Below are positions 1 through 7,232 of a stretch of 42,586 bases of DNA, one piece after another; position 1 is the stretch's first letter; every line of letters begins with the position of its first letter. The position numbers were made by a program, and so were the translations under genes. The stretch spans positions 1 through 42,586 of the forward strand of contig CADCJX010000021.1 in NCBI GenBank assembly GCA_902801885.1, given 5' to 3'. Below the pieces are notes generated by a model. That model was not told the DNA's origin. It was given only the letters and a program-made list of their open reading frames with translations, and did no database searches. The DNA is from an uncultured Bacteroidia bacterium (GTDB taxonomy: Bacteria > Bacteroidota > Bacteroidia > Bacteroidales > UBA932).

Positions 1-1
1 A

Positions 2-205
2 GACTTTAACACGGAGTTCAGCCCTCGCTGGCAGTATGGAGACATGCTGATCGACTTATTTGATCCGGCAACCCTCAATTACACCTACTATAAAGACATT
101 ACCACAGAGGATTCGCAAAAGGCCTTCGCCTTCTTTAAGAATCACGGCTTACCAGGAATAACAGAGGATTCGAATCCGATAATCATGCTTACCAAGGCAA
201 AGTGA
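2..205 (+). CDS. C-terminal end of an unknown protein (5' end outside window)
   Basis: An open frame enters from the left edge and runs for 67 codons to a TGA at 203-205. The translation starts DFNTEFSPRWQYGDML and ends NPIIMLTKAK. It is rich in aromatic and acidic residues, as in a real globular C-terminus, and shows no motif I recognise. It converges with the leftward mobilization operon, whose last gene stops at 239, leaving 33 bases between them. It probably belongs to the same mobile element, because no element boundary is visible on this side. Function unknown. Confidence 0.55.
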   Translation, partial: DFNTEFSPRWQYGDMLIDLFDPATLNYTYYKDITTEDSQKAFAFFKNHGLPGITEDSNPIIMLTKAK

Positions 206-238
206 CTGTCAGTTTATAAGTTGCTAGTCTAAGGTGAA

Positions 239-883
239 TCAGTTGTTCTTCTTCAATTCTTTCTTACGCTTCTTGAGAATAGCTTTGGTACGTTTGAGTT
301 GTTCTTTGGCCTTTGAGGGATCCTTGTGATACTCCGTAGGGAGAATGGCTACTGTGAGGTATTTCCGTTGCATGGTCTCCCTTTCCTCTTCAGTGAGATA
401 AGGGGAAACATATACTTTGTTGAACTGTCTCCCCCAGTAGGTTTCACTATTGAAATGAGCGATGCCGATGATTGTAATAATAGAGGCAAGGACCAGCGAG
501 GTTAAACCAAAAGCAATACACCTTTTTCTTAAACGAGTATCCGCGACTTCCTTCAGGTCTCTTTCGAAACAATAGGAATGGGTGTGCTGCACCGTAACAG
601 TGGCATCCTTCAAGGCTTCATTAACCTTGTCCTTAATGATGGGTCCGATAGCCACTGCAACCTTATACGCGAATTCCTTAACGAATGAGTCCATTTCCGG
701 AGGAGCACAGGGAGTTGCAGCTATTTTTTGCAGTTCCGAATCGGGTATCTCGGCTTGAGGACGCTTCTTGATGGCGTCCGCCACTGAAGATAGTATGTGT
801 CCCGATATTTCCTTGAATGTTTTCGCAGCCTCAACAAGCCCTGGCACCTGTATCAATGCATCAACGAGTTCTTTGTTTTCCAT
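239..883 (-). CDS. Small membrane protein at the end of the mobilization operon
   Basis: 214 residues, family not recognised. The N-terminal half (1-118) is soluble and mostly helical. Residues 122-143 form one strong hydrophobic segment (IAFGLTSLVLASIITIIGIAHF). The last 30 residues are very lysine-rich and end KKRKKELKKNN. No signal peptide is visible, so a single internal membrane anchor is likely. Its start overlaps the end of the relaxase-like gene (861-2639) by 23 bases, which suggests translational coupling and a role linked to mobilization. A basic tail on a membrane-anchored protein next to a relaxase could bind DNA or tether the relaxosome; that is inference from context only. Confidence 0.7.
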   Translation of the reverse strand: MENKELVDALIQVPGLVEAAKTFKEISGHILSSVADAIKKRPQAEIPDSELQKIAATPCAPPEMDSFVKEFAYKVAVAIGPIIKDKVNEALKDATVTVQHTHSYCFERDLKEVADTRLRKRCIAFGLTSLVLASIITIIGIAHFNSETYWGRQFNKVYVSPYLTEEERETMQRKYLTVAILPTEYHKDPSKAKEQLKRTKAILKKRKKELKKNN

Positions 884-2639
884 ATGAATAGTTTTCTATT
901 TTCTGTTCTTGATTTGTAGATAATGACTTAACGGTATCATTATCCTCGACCTTGTTCGCAAGTCGATGGGCGGGTATCTGCCCAGTAAGACCGCACCATT
1001 TCTCCAGCATGGCGGCAAGTTTCTCATCGGAATATGCCCTACTTGCAAGCAAAGTGATCCCATCGACGATGAGATTAAAGTCTGCTACACCTCCGTTTGG
1101 ATGAAGGATAGGCTCAATGAAATTGTTTCTGCTCAAAAGATCAAGTTCCAGATCTACTTTTGTCTCGGCTGACATCATTGCTCCGTAGATCCCGAATGCA
1201 GCGTAAACCTGGCTCATTGAGGATTCCTCCTGGGCAGTCTTCCTTTTGGAGAGTTCTTTAGCTACACTGTCCAGGTCAATTTCCACGCGAGGCTGTTCAA
1301 GTTCTTTCTTGAGAGCCTGAATCTGTTGAGTCAGTTCCGCTTTCTTATCCTTTACCTCGATATACTGACGGAGAGAATCGTGCTGGGCGTGCTTCAGTTT
1401 GTCCTGCTTGGCTTTCAGAGACTCGATCTCCTCACGGATATAAACGACCTGTTTGCGCAAGACCTGAATCTTTTCCCGGTCATACAGTTTCTTGCCTTCG
1501 AGAAGAACCTGAAGCGCCAGGCTCGCGATCAGAACCGGAAGCGGGTTGACGAAGAGCATCATCTTCGTAAAGATGCGCAGGAGTTCCTTATACGTGCGGG
1601 CCCTTCTCAGTTCTTTCTGTTTGGTCAAGAGGAGATCATAGGTGAATTTCAGTTTGCGGTACTGATCAGAAGTCTCTTCCCAGAGGTCCGCTCTTTGCGC
1701 CTTGATGTCGTCATAGAGGGAAAATGCGGCATTGCTCTGTTTCTTCAACTCGTCAATGGTCGGCCGGTAATAGCTGTGGTAGCTGTTCCAGAATTCGTTT
1801 CTCTTCTTTTTCTCCTCGTTCTGACGGGCCAGTTCTGCTTGCCTTTGGCGCTTTGCCTCCTCGGTAGCCGCCTCTTGGGCCAGCCGGGCAGCACGCCTGG
1901 CCAGGGACGCCGTCACCTGTTGACGGATCTGCTCTTCCTGAACGGATGCCTGAATCATGGCAGCCCTCTCCTCGTTGCTCCCATGGGTCATCGTGTTGTT
2001 ATAGTCATAGGACTCGCTGATCCGCCTCTGATATCCGAAGGTGGTGTCAAAGATGCGCTCGCAATCACGGTAGAAGGAATCCCGGTTGAATCCGGACTTG
2101 ATTACCCCGGAAGACCCGCTCCGGTGATTTGTCATCGGAGAAAGCTTGTACTTCCCGGTCTTATCTTTCCTGCTGACGATGATGTGGACATGGATTCCGG
2201 GCCGGACCGTACCATCATCATTCTCGCGGTATTCGTGAATGGTGTAGAAATAGAGAAGATCCTGATGCGTCTGGACCCCTTCTTTGTTGAACCCCTCAGC
2301 GTAGCGGTCCATCATCCTGTCGACCATGATGCCGAGGGAACTCATCTTCTCCTCCCGCGTACCGCCCAGCTTGGCTGCTTCTTTTTCGGAGGGATTCAAA
2401 ATAAGGGAAAAGAATTTGGCGTCTTCGACATGCAGTCCAGACTTATTCGAGTCAATGGCAGAGATGACTGTCTCCAATGATACCGCCTTCCCCTCTGGGT
2501 CAAAGAAGGGAATCCGTTTTTCATCCTGCCCGTGCTCTTTCTTCCATCGACTCTCATGATCCAGGTAATAGGCATACACGGCACAGCTGCCGGTATTGGG
2601 ACCGCCAGCGATACCTTTGCTCTGAAGTTTGGGATACAT
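861..2639 (-). CDS. DUF5712-type relaxase-like mobilization protein
   Basis: 592 residues. The N-terminal domain (about 1-200) resembles the DUF5712 / Bacteroides MobB-BtgB group. It has a conserved start (MYPKLQSKGI), a TIHEYR segment (His135) and a histidine pair in PGIHVHIIVSRKDKTG (His150, His152) followed by KLSPM, matching the metal-binding histidine motif of Bacteroides relaxases. Such proteins nick the transferred strand at oriT. Residues 225-290 and about 300-450 are charged and helical (coiled coil). A more hydrophobic patch lies near 357-378. It follows the BtgA/BfmA accessory gene by 12 bases, the usual order in mobilizable elements. The family call is from memory of signature motifs; the nickase role is inference, and the catalytic Tyr was not pinned down. 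Confidence 0.8.
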   Translation of the reverse strand: MYPKLQSKGIAGGPNTGSCAVYAYYLDHESRWKKEHGQDEKRIPFFDPEGKAVSLETVISAIDSNKSGLHVEDAKFFSLILNPSEKEAAKLGGTREEKMSSLGIMVDRMMDRYAEGFNKEGVQTHQDLLYFYTIHEYRENDDGTVRPGIHVHIIVSRKDKTGKYKLSPMTNHRSGSSGVIKSGFNRDSFYRDCERIFDTTFGYQRRISESYDYNNTMTHGSNEERAAMIQASVQEEQIRQQVTASLARRAARLAQEAATEEAKRQRQAELARQNEEKKKRNEFWNSYHSYYRPTIDELKKQSNAAFSLYDDIKAQRADLWEETSDQYRKLKFTYDLLLTKQKELRRARTYKELLRIFTKMMLFVNPLPVLIASLALQVLLEGKKLYDREKIQVLRKQVVYIREEIESLKAKQDKLKHAQHDSLRQYIEVKDKKAELTQQIQALKKELEQPRVEIDLDSVAKELSKRKTAQEESSMSQVYAAFGIYGAMMSAETKVDLELDLLSRNNFIEPILHPNGGVADFNLIVDGITLLASRAYSDEKLAAMLEKWCGLTGQIPAHRLANKVEDNDTVKSLSTNQEQKIENYSYGKQRTR

Positions 2640-2651
2640 CGGACAGGATGA

Positions 2652-3032
2652 TTAGTGGATACTCTTCAACGCATCCAGGATGTCCTGAAGTTTTGAATGG
2701 AGTGTATCGATCCTGGCACTCATCGGTTTGAGTATCTCTTTTTCCTGAGTCCTGAAAAAGGATACGATGGTGTCCCTCGGGTTCTCCCTTTTCTCAATCT
2801 TTTCAAGCCGGCGGTTGATCCGGTTGAGGGCTTCGGGCACATCGAGTTGCTCGAACTCCTCGCGTTTCTTCCTGCTGTTCACCTTGTCCCTGTGGACTTT
2901 CTCATCCATGATAAGGGACAGGCATTTCCGCTGGGTAATACCCATCTTTTCCGCTATCTGTTTCAGGGCATCCCGAACGCTCGGATCGGCCGATATGGTC
3001 GTGGGTTTCTGGTCTTTCTTGGTCTTTTTCAT
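2652..3032 (-). CDS. BfmA/BtgA-family mobilization accessory protein
   Basis: 126 residues. The N-terminus is basic (MKKTKKDQKPT), followed by a ribbon-helix-helix or HTH-like segment (DPSVRDALKQIAEKMGITQRK, roughly 18-40). A coiled-coil C-terminus follows (about 60-126, with RRLEKIEKRE and heptad-like leucines near the end). This matches the small BfmA/BtgA proteins that bind oriT and assist the relaxase in Bacteroides mobilizable elements. It lies between the candidate oriT region (3033-3173) and the relaxase-like gene, exactly where an oriT-binding partner is expected. Family assignment is fairly secure; binding to this particular DNA is inference. Confidence 0.85.
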   Translation of the reverse strand: MKKTKKDQKPTTISADPSVRDALKQIAEKMGITQRKCLSLIMDEKVHRDKVNSRKKREEFEQLDVPEALNRINRRLEKIEKRENPRDTIVSFFRTQEKEILKPMSARIDTLHSKLQDILDALKSIH

Positions 3033-3097
3033 GATATAAGCATTTTATAATGGTGTCAAATCGCGGTTACAAGGTAGCGAAGCGCTGTTTTTGGGTT

Positions 3098-3163
3098 CCC
3101 TTAAGGGCGAGAAGAATGGTACTTTGTGCCATTCCCTCTAGCTCCATCAAAAATGGACAAAGT
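3098..3163. other. Candidate oriT: cluster of inverted repeats upstream of the mobilization genes
   Basis: The 141-base gap between the helicase gene and btgA/bfmA holds a perfect 10-base palindrome CCCTTAAGGG (3098-3107). It also holds a 9-base stem GAATGGTAC/GTGCCATTC with a TTT loop (3114-3134, one G-T pair). A longer overlapping inverted repeat pairs ACTTTGTGCCATT (3121-3133) with AATGGACAAAGT (3152-3163), with one bulged base. The last two structures share bases and cannot form together. There is no T-run after them on the minus strand, so they do not look like a terminator. Position next to btgA and the relaxase fits oriT. The nick site is not identified. Confidence 0.45.
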
Positions 3164-3173
3164 CCTTCTATCA

Positions 3174-4541
3174 TTACGGCAAATCATTCAAGTCACCCGT
3201 ATCGTCTTTATTCGATACGGGTTCGTTACAAGGGGTGCGGAGTTCCTGAACCGGAAGTCCCTCCTCAAATGCAGAATAGGTCTTATTGGGGACCAGTACT
3301 AAGGCAACGTCACGCGGGCCATTCCGGTTCTTCCTGAGCCAGGCGAAGATGCGTCCTTCATCGTAGCGTGGCTCCAGCATTATGACAATGTCGGCATCCT
3401 GTTCAATGGATCCTGAATCACGGAGGTCAAAGAGTTCAGGCGCCCTTTTTTCGCGTGCCTGGTCCCGGTTCAGTTGGCACAATAGCACGATGGGGATTCC
3501 GAGCCGTTTGGCAACAGCCTTGAGTTCCCCCGTGATTTTTGCGATGATCTGGTATAGTTTGTTGTAGCCAGGGTTCAGTGTGTCCTGGATCAGACCGAGG
3601 TAGTCGATAAAGGCAATCTTGCAACGGCCCTGTTTGACGGCACGGGTCAAGCGGCTCACGATTTCATCAAGAGACCTGGAGAAATCATTGATATAAATAG
3701 GCAACGGGCTGAGTATATCCTCAGCCAAGGCAAATGCCTGCCATTCAATGTCGCCGTTGGCCAGTTGGTAAGGCTGCACCTCGCCTGTGGAAAAGATGAG
3801 GCGCTCACAAAGTTCAGGACAAGTCATCTCAAGAGAGAAGAGTAAAACCGGGTTGTCGGAATCCGCCGCGGTTTTGGCCAACTGGAGCATGACGGCCGTC
3901 TTTCCAACCGAAGGTCGGGCCGCCAGTATGATGAGCTGGCCGGGCTTAAAGCCCTTGTTAAGACAATCGTCCAGATAATGGAAGCCGGTCGGGATGCGGA
4001 TGGTTTTGCCCTGTTCTTTAAGGGACTTGATCTTTTGGGCTTCCTCCTTGACATCGCTGATTCCATGAGCAAGTTTCTTTTCTGTCATAAGGGGCGCTTC
4101 TCCTTCAACCAGTCGGGAGAGGGTCTCCGTACTCGAGAGAATGTCTTCTTCTGTGTTCTTGGGATTCATGGCATTCTCCAGGAACGAGATGGCGGCACAA
4201 TAGGCGCGTCGCCTTGCAGCCCCGGTACGAAGAAGGGCAGCATGCTGGATTACGCTGACGGTTCCGCCGGCATCGGAAAAGCCAGGGAGAATCTCGTCGA
4301 AGAAAGGCTTTCCAATTTCTGCAGCGATGGTTTGCATGTCAAAGGAAAGGCCTTTGTTGTAGTGATCCTCTATCAACTCCCATATGCTTTGCCGGTCAGG
4401 ATTCGTGAAGAAGCCCTTGTGGATAAGCTGCTGTACGTCGCCCATCATATACGGAGACTGGATAACGTCGGCTATCACCTGGCGTTCCATTCCTTCAGTC
4501 TCCGGGAATGGGATGTCACGGATAATATATTGCGGTTTCAT
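3174..4541 (-). CDS. DnaB-type replicative helicase encoded by the mobile element
   Basis: 455 residues, the normal length for DnaB. The N-terminal helical domain spans about 15-105, a linker helix 155-180 and the RecA-like motor 185-430. Walker A is ARPSVGKT (208-215). The catalytic Glu lies in FSLEM (235-239). Walker B is FIDYLGLI (311-318). A QLNRD sensor lies at 356-360, and the DnaB signature DSGSIEQDADIV at 375-386. It is the third gene of the leftward operon, 4 bases after the winged-helix gene. A cellular DnaB normally sits elsewhere on the chromosome, so this copy probably serves replication of the excised or transferred element. That role is inference; the helicase family is clear from motifs. 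Confidence 0.92.
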   Translation of the reverse strand: MKPQYIIRDIPFPETEGMERQVIADVIQSPYMMGDVQQLIHKGFFTNPDRQSIWELIEDHYNKGLSFDMQTIAAEIGKPFFDEILPGFSDAGGTVSVIQHAALLRTGAARRRAYCAAISFLENAMNPKNTEEDILSSTETLSRLVEGEAPLMTEKKLAHGISDVKEEAQKIKSLKEQGKTIRIPTGFHYLDDCLNKGFKPGQLIILAARPSVGKTAVMLQLAKTAADSDNPVLLFSLEMTCPELCERLIFSTGEVQPYQLANGDIEWQAFALAEDILSPLPIYINDFSRSLDEIVSRLTRAVKQGRCKIAFIDYLGLIQDTLNPGYNKLYQIIAKITGELKAVAKRLGIPIVLLCQLNRDQAREKRAPELFDLRDSGSIEQDADIVIMLEPRYDEGRIFAWLRKNRNGPRDVALVLVPNKTYSAFEEGLPVQELRTPCNEPVSNKDDTGDLNDLP

Positions 4542-4545
4542 AGGG

Positions 4546-5280
4546 TTACTGTATAATCTTATTCATAAACTCATCATCACTCATCTGGTGTAATACTACC
4601 GAAGGCTCTTTGAAGCTTTTAGGATGAAAGAAGACCCTATCCTTGTCGTACGGTTCCCAAGAACGAATGTTACACTTCCAGTCGTTTATAGGCCTTCCAT
4701 CCTTTCTGCGCCATCCGCTTTTCCGGTGGTATGCAAGATAGAAGTCAGTGAATCCTTCCGGATCCTTCCATCCGCGAGAGCGGACATATTCCATAACCTC
4801 GGACTGGGAAGGAGGTGAGAACTTCTCCTTCTCCTTCTCCTTCTCCTTCTCCTTCTCCTCTTTTGACAATGAGTCTTCATCTTGGAATCTAACATCTCTA
4901 TCTATATCCCCCACTTTCTCCGACATCGATTTTCGCCCGTCATCGGATTCTGCCGACGTCGGTATTTTGGCCATGTCGGTAAAAGGCTCGGAACCTATCA
5001 AATAGTCCCAACCACAGAACTTTCCGTTCTTATCATGGGCGCGGGTTCTTTTGAGATATCCTGTTTTCTCAAGGGCCGCTAATGATGCCCTGACCTTATC
5101 TGCCGATATGCCTAGTTTTGTCGCAAGTCCCCTGACGTTCAATTTCCATTTCTTCCCCAGGCAAAGGACCTTCACGTAGACGCCCAGCGTGAGGACATCG
5201 ATCCCTTCGTTAAAGATGATGTCCTTTGCAACTTTCTGGAAGTTGTCTCGGGGCTCTATAATGGTGATATTCCCTGCCAT
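4546..5280 (-). CDS. Winged-helix replisome-organizer-like protein
   Basis: 244 residues. Residues 20-85 look like a winged helix: a helix pair, then RGLATKLGISADKVRASL as the recognition part and GYLKRTR as the wing. The C-terminal part (about 155-210) reads like the C-terminus of phage replication organizer and DnaD-like proteins (FTDFYLAYHRKSGW, then KDGRPINDWKCNIRSWE). The two are joined by a charged linker with alternating Lys and Glu (140-153), encoded by a six-copy hexamer repeat. It sits directly upstream of the DnaB-type helicase (4-base gap), the typical origin-binder plus helicase arrangement. Likely role: bind the element's origin and load the helicase (inference). A plain transcription factor is the main alternative. 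Confidence 0.75.
   Translation of the reverse strand: MAGNITIIEPRDNFQKVAKDIIFNEGIDVLTLGVYVKVLCLGKKWKLNVRGLATKLGISADKVRASLAALEKTGYLKRTRAHDKNGKFCGWDYLIGSEPFTDMAKIPTSAESDDGRKSMSEKVGDIDRDVRFQDEDSLSKEEKEKEKEKEKEKFSPPSQSEVMEYVRSRGWKDPEGFTDFYLAYHRKSGWRRKDGRPINDWKCNIRSWEPYDKDRVFFHPKSFKEPSVVLHQMSDDEFMNKIIQ
4822..4857 (+). repeat. Six perfect copies of the hexamer CTTCTC inside a coding region
   Basis: Six tandem CTTCTC units plus a partial seventh. On the minus strand they encode alternating Glu and Lys in the linker of the winged-helix protein. Because the unit is two codons, copy-number change alters linker length without shifting the frame. Confidence 0.95.
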
Positions 5281-5291
5281 TGCTCTGCGTA

Positions 5292-5651
5292 TTATCTATC
5301 ATCGGAACGTTGGAGGCGTTGCTGCTCCTGGAACTCGTTCGCGCAGCGTCTAGCAATCTCTCCGTCGAAAACGATCTTTTTGCCGATTCGTGAGATGATA
5401 GCTTCGTCAAGGACGCCCTCCCTCCGAAGCTTGTAGACCAGGCTGTCACAGCACTCCATGTATTGGGCGAGCGCATGTACGCCAGCTATACGTGTGCGCC
5501 TGGAGGCGATAGGAGTATCCGTCACCATTGCCGGGTTTGATTCACTGTTCGGACCGCCGTTCCCAAGCGCATACTGGATAAGGCGGTACTGTTGCTCCCC
5601 GGTCATTTGCCAGACAGGAGTGTTCAGAAGTTGCTTTACATTTGTGTCCAT
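5292..5651 (-). CDS. DUF3853-family DNA-binding (excisionase-like) protein
   Basis: 119 residues. The opening (QLLNTPVWQMTGEQQYRLIQYAL) matches DUF3853 proteins common in Bacteroidales mobile elements. The second half resembles an excisionase or MerR-like helix-turn-helix: IAGVHALAQYMECCDSLVYKLRREG, then DEAIISRIGKKIVFDGEIARR as a strand and wing. It is the first gene of the leftward replication and mobilization operon, and its stop lies 11 bases before the next start. A -7 box lies 64 bases upstream. Likely role: DNA-binding regulator or directionality factor for the element. The family name is a recognition call; the function is inference. Confidence 0.75.
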   Translation of the reverse strand: MDTNVKQLLNTPVWQMTGEQQYRLIQYALGNGGPNSESNPAMVTDTPIASRRTRIAGVHALAQYMECCDSLVYKLRREGVLDEAIISRIGKKIVFDGEIARRCANEFQEQQRLQRSDDR

Positions 5652-5714
5652 ATGTCCTTATCGTTAAAGTTGTTTATTGGTCTAATGGAGCCAAGAACCT
5701 CTGCTTGGCTGGTG

Positions 5715-5722
5715 CAAAGATA
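5715..5722 (-). promoter_or_regulatory. -7 promoter box for the leftward mobilization operon
   Basis: TATCTTTG on the minus strand matches the Bacteroides -7 consensus TAnnTTTG. It lies 64 bases upstream of the DUF3853 start. No good TTTG -33 element is visible at the usual spacing, so the promoter may depend on an activator or on the repeats at 5755-5799. Confidence 0.6.
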
Positions 5723-5754
5723 AACGGAATAATCCTTGTAACATATTGATAATG

Positions 5755-5799
5755 AGCGGAATTAGCGGAGCTGTGTGCCGTAATTCCGCCAATTCCGCT
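5755..5799. repeat. Iteron-like inverted pair of GCGGAATT repeats between divergent operons
   Basis: AGCGGAATTAGCGGA (5755-5769) is matched by the reverse complement of TCCGCCAATTCCGCT (5785-5799) at 14 of 15 positions. Each arm itself holds two GCGGA/TCCGC units 9 bases apart, giving four similarly spaced binding-site-like units. The repeats lie just upstream of the -7 box of the replication and mobilization operon and about 57 bases from the opposite promoter. They could be an operator for the DUF3853 protein or an origin-type iteron set for the winged-helix protein. Confidence 0.7.
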
Positions 5800-5833
5800 G
5801 ATTCTTTCCAGACTTGTGAACTATAACGATCTT

Positions 5834-5863
5834 TTTGTTTTTTGAAACTAATCCTTATCTTTG
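5834..5863 (+). promoter_or_regulatory. Promoter for the AAA ATPase gene
   Basis: A TATCTTTG -7 box (5856-5863) is preceded by a TTTG -33 element (5834-5837) with an 18-base spacer, close to the Bacteroides consensus. The spacer is AT-rich. Transcription would start about 50 bases before the ATPase start codon, leaving room for the short leader ORF at 5891-5920. Confidence 0.7.
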
Positions 5864-5890
5864 CATGGAATTGCAACAGGCGTTACAGTA

Positions 5891-5920
5891 ATGGCTGTTG
5901 CTAAAATTGATACACCATGA
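5891..5920 (+). CDS. Nine-codon leader ORF overlapping the ATPase start
   Basis: ATG at 5891 begins a frame encoding MAVAKIDTP and stops at TGA 5918-5920. That stop overlaps the ATPase start codon (ATG 5917-5919) in an ATGA arrangement. A 7-base inverted repeat, GCAACAG (5873-5879) with CTGTTGC (5895-5901), encloses the leader start. The ATGA junction is a classical sign of translational coupling. Whether the peptide is made is unknown, and so short an ORF can arise by chance. Confidence 0.35.
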   Translation: MAVAKIDTP

Positions 5921-7227
5921 AGTTTTACGACAGGGAAAAGGAAATGGCGGCGCTCAAGAAGATTGAGGCACTGTCCGCCAAACATGCGCAGATGACAGTC
6001 ATCACTGGCCGTCGGCGCATCGGCAAAACCACACTCATCAAAAAGTCTTTCACGGATATACCGTTCGTGTATTTCTTCGTAGGGAAGAAGAGTGAAACGC
6101 TGCTCTGTGGTGAACTAGCTGAGATCGTAAGGGAGACCCTTGGCGAAGATATAGGCTCTTTCAGTGACTTTCCCCGCCTGCTGGGAGCGATTATGGGCAT
6201 TGCCAAGCATCGCAATTTTACCCTGGTGCTGGATGAATTCCAAAACCTTTCCCATGCACGTGAATCCATCTTTTCCGACATCCAGAACATATGGGACACC
6301 AACAAGGAGGACAGCCGGATCAACCTGGTGGTCTGCGGTTCCATCTACTCCAAGATGAAGAAGATATTCGATGACAAGGAAGAGCCTTTGTACGGAAGAG
6401 CCACCGCCCGATTCAAGATCCGTCCTTTTACCATCGATACCTTGAAGGAGATCATGCGTGACAACAATCCCTCCTACACTAACGAGGACCTGCTGGCCAT
6501 GTACATGATTACCGGGGGCGTCGCAAAATATGTAGAACAATTGGTGACTAGAGGGGCTCTAACCAAGGACGGAATCATCCGGGACGTTCTTTCGGTAGGA
6601 TCCTACTTCCTGGATGAAGGTCAGGAAATGCTCAGGGACGAATTCGGGAAGGATTATGGCAACTACTTTTCCATCCTGTCGGCTTTGGCGACGGGTGAGA
6701 CATCCCGCGGGGAAATCAAGAGCTATACGGGAGTGGAAGCAGGGGGATATCTGGACAAGCTGGAAAACGATTACGGCATCATCGACCGCAGGCGCCCCTA
6801 CCTGGCAGGAGAGAAGTCTAAGAACGTGGAGTACTCCATATCCGACAATTTCCTCAATTTCTGGTTCCGATTCATTTACCGCTATCGCAGTGCCGTAGAA
6901 GTCGGCAATCTGGAATGGCTCACTGCCAAGGTAATGACCGACTACGATTCATATTCCGGTCTGGTCCTGGAACGCTATTTTAGGCAGTCATTTGCCGAGA
7001 CTGGTCGATACAACCTGGTTACCAACTATTGGAAGAAGAAAGACGGAAAGGACGAAATCGATCTTATTGCCGTCAATGAGGCCGAAAAGGAACTCGTCCT
7101 GGGTGAAATTAAACGCAATCCAGAAAAGATAAACCTGGCTGAGGTTAAAGAGAAGGCCAAAGGGATTGTCCTGCATCACAAGAAGTGGGGCATTCGTTAC
7201 ATTGGCCTGTCATTGGAGGATATGTAA
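5917..7227 (+). CDS. AAA ATPase with C-terminal PD-(D/E)XK-like domain (DUF234 group)
   Basis: 436 residues. The AAA domain has Walker A GRRRIGKT (31-38), Walker B TLVLDEF (102-108) and a sensor-like VVCGSIYS (139-146). A helical and winged region follows (about 170-320). The C-terminus has DEIDLIAV (379-386) and GEIK (396-399), giving an Asp382...Glu397-x-Lys399 set typical of PD-(D/E)XK nuclease folds. The whole matches the archaeal-type ATPase plus DUF234 family, which is widespread in Bacteroidales but of uncertain function. It is the only complete rightward gene of the mobile element, has its own promoter, and ends 5 bases before the convergent gene's stop. Likely cargo of the element. 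A defence or DNA-processing role is speculation. Confidence 0.85.
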   Translation: MKFYDREKEMAALKKIEALSAKHAQMTVITGRRRIGKTTLIKKSFTDIPFVYFFVGKKSETLLCGELAEIVRETLGEDIGSFSDFPRLLGAIMGIAKHRNFTLVLDEFQNLSHARESIFSDIQNIWDTNKEDSRINLVVCGSIYSKMKKIFDDKEEPLYGRATARFKIRPFTIDTLKEIMRDNNPSYTNEDLLAMYMITGGVAKYVEQLVTRGALTKDGIIRDVLSVGSYFLDEGQEMLRDEFGKDYGNYFSILSALATGETSRGEIKSYTGVEAGGYLDKLENDYGIIDRRRPYLAGEKSKNVEYSISDNFLNFWFRFIYRYRSAVEVGNLEWLTAKVMTDYDSYSGLVLERYFRQSFAETGRYNLVTNYWKKKDGKDEIDLIAVNEAEKELVLGEIKRNPEKINLAEVKEKAKGIVLHHKKWGIRYIGLSLEDM

Positions 7228-7232
7228 GGATT

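Noticed and set aside
1326-2480. Long plus-strand open frame (384 codons) opposite the relaxase-like gene
   Set aside because: It is antisense to a gene with clear motifs and its translation lacks any recognisable domain. Shadow frame.
3098-3163. Terminator for the helicase gene
   Set aside because: The hairpins have no T-run on the minus strand, and the position before btgA suits oriT better.
4822-4857. CRISPR or minisatellite array
   Set aside because: Six-base units without spacers inside a coding frame. A simple coding microsatellite.
5682-5876. 64-codon minus-strand frame in the divergent regulatory region
   Set aside because: It covers both promoters and the GCGGA array and shows no protein-like pattern.
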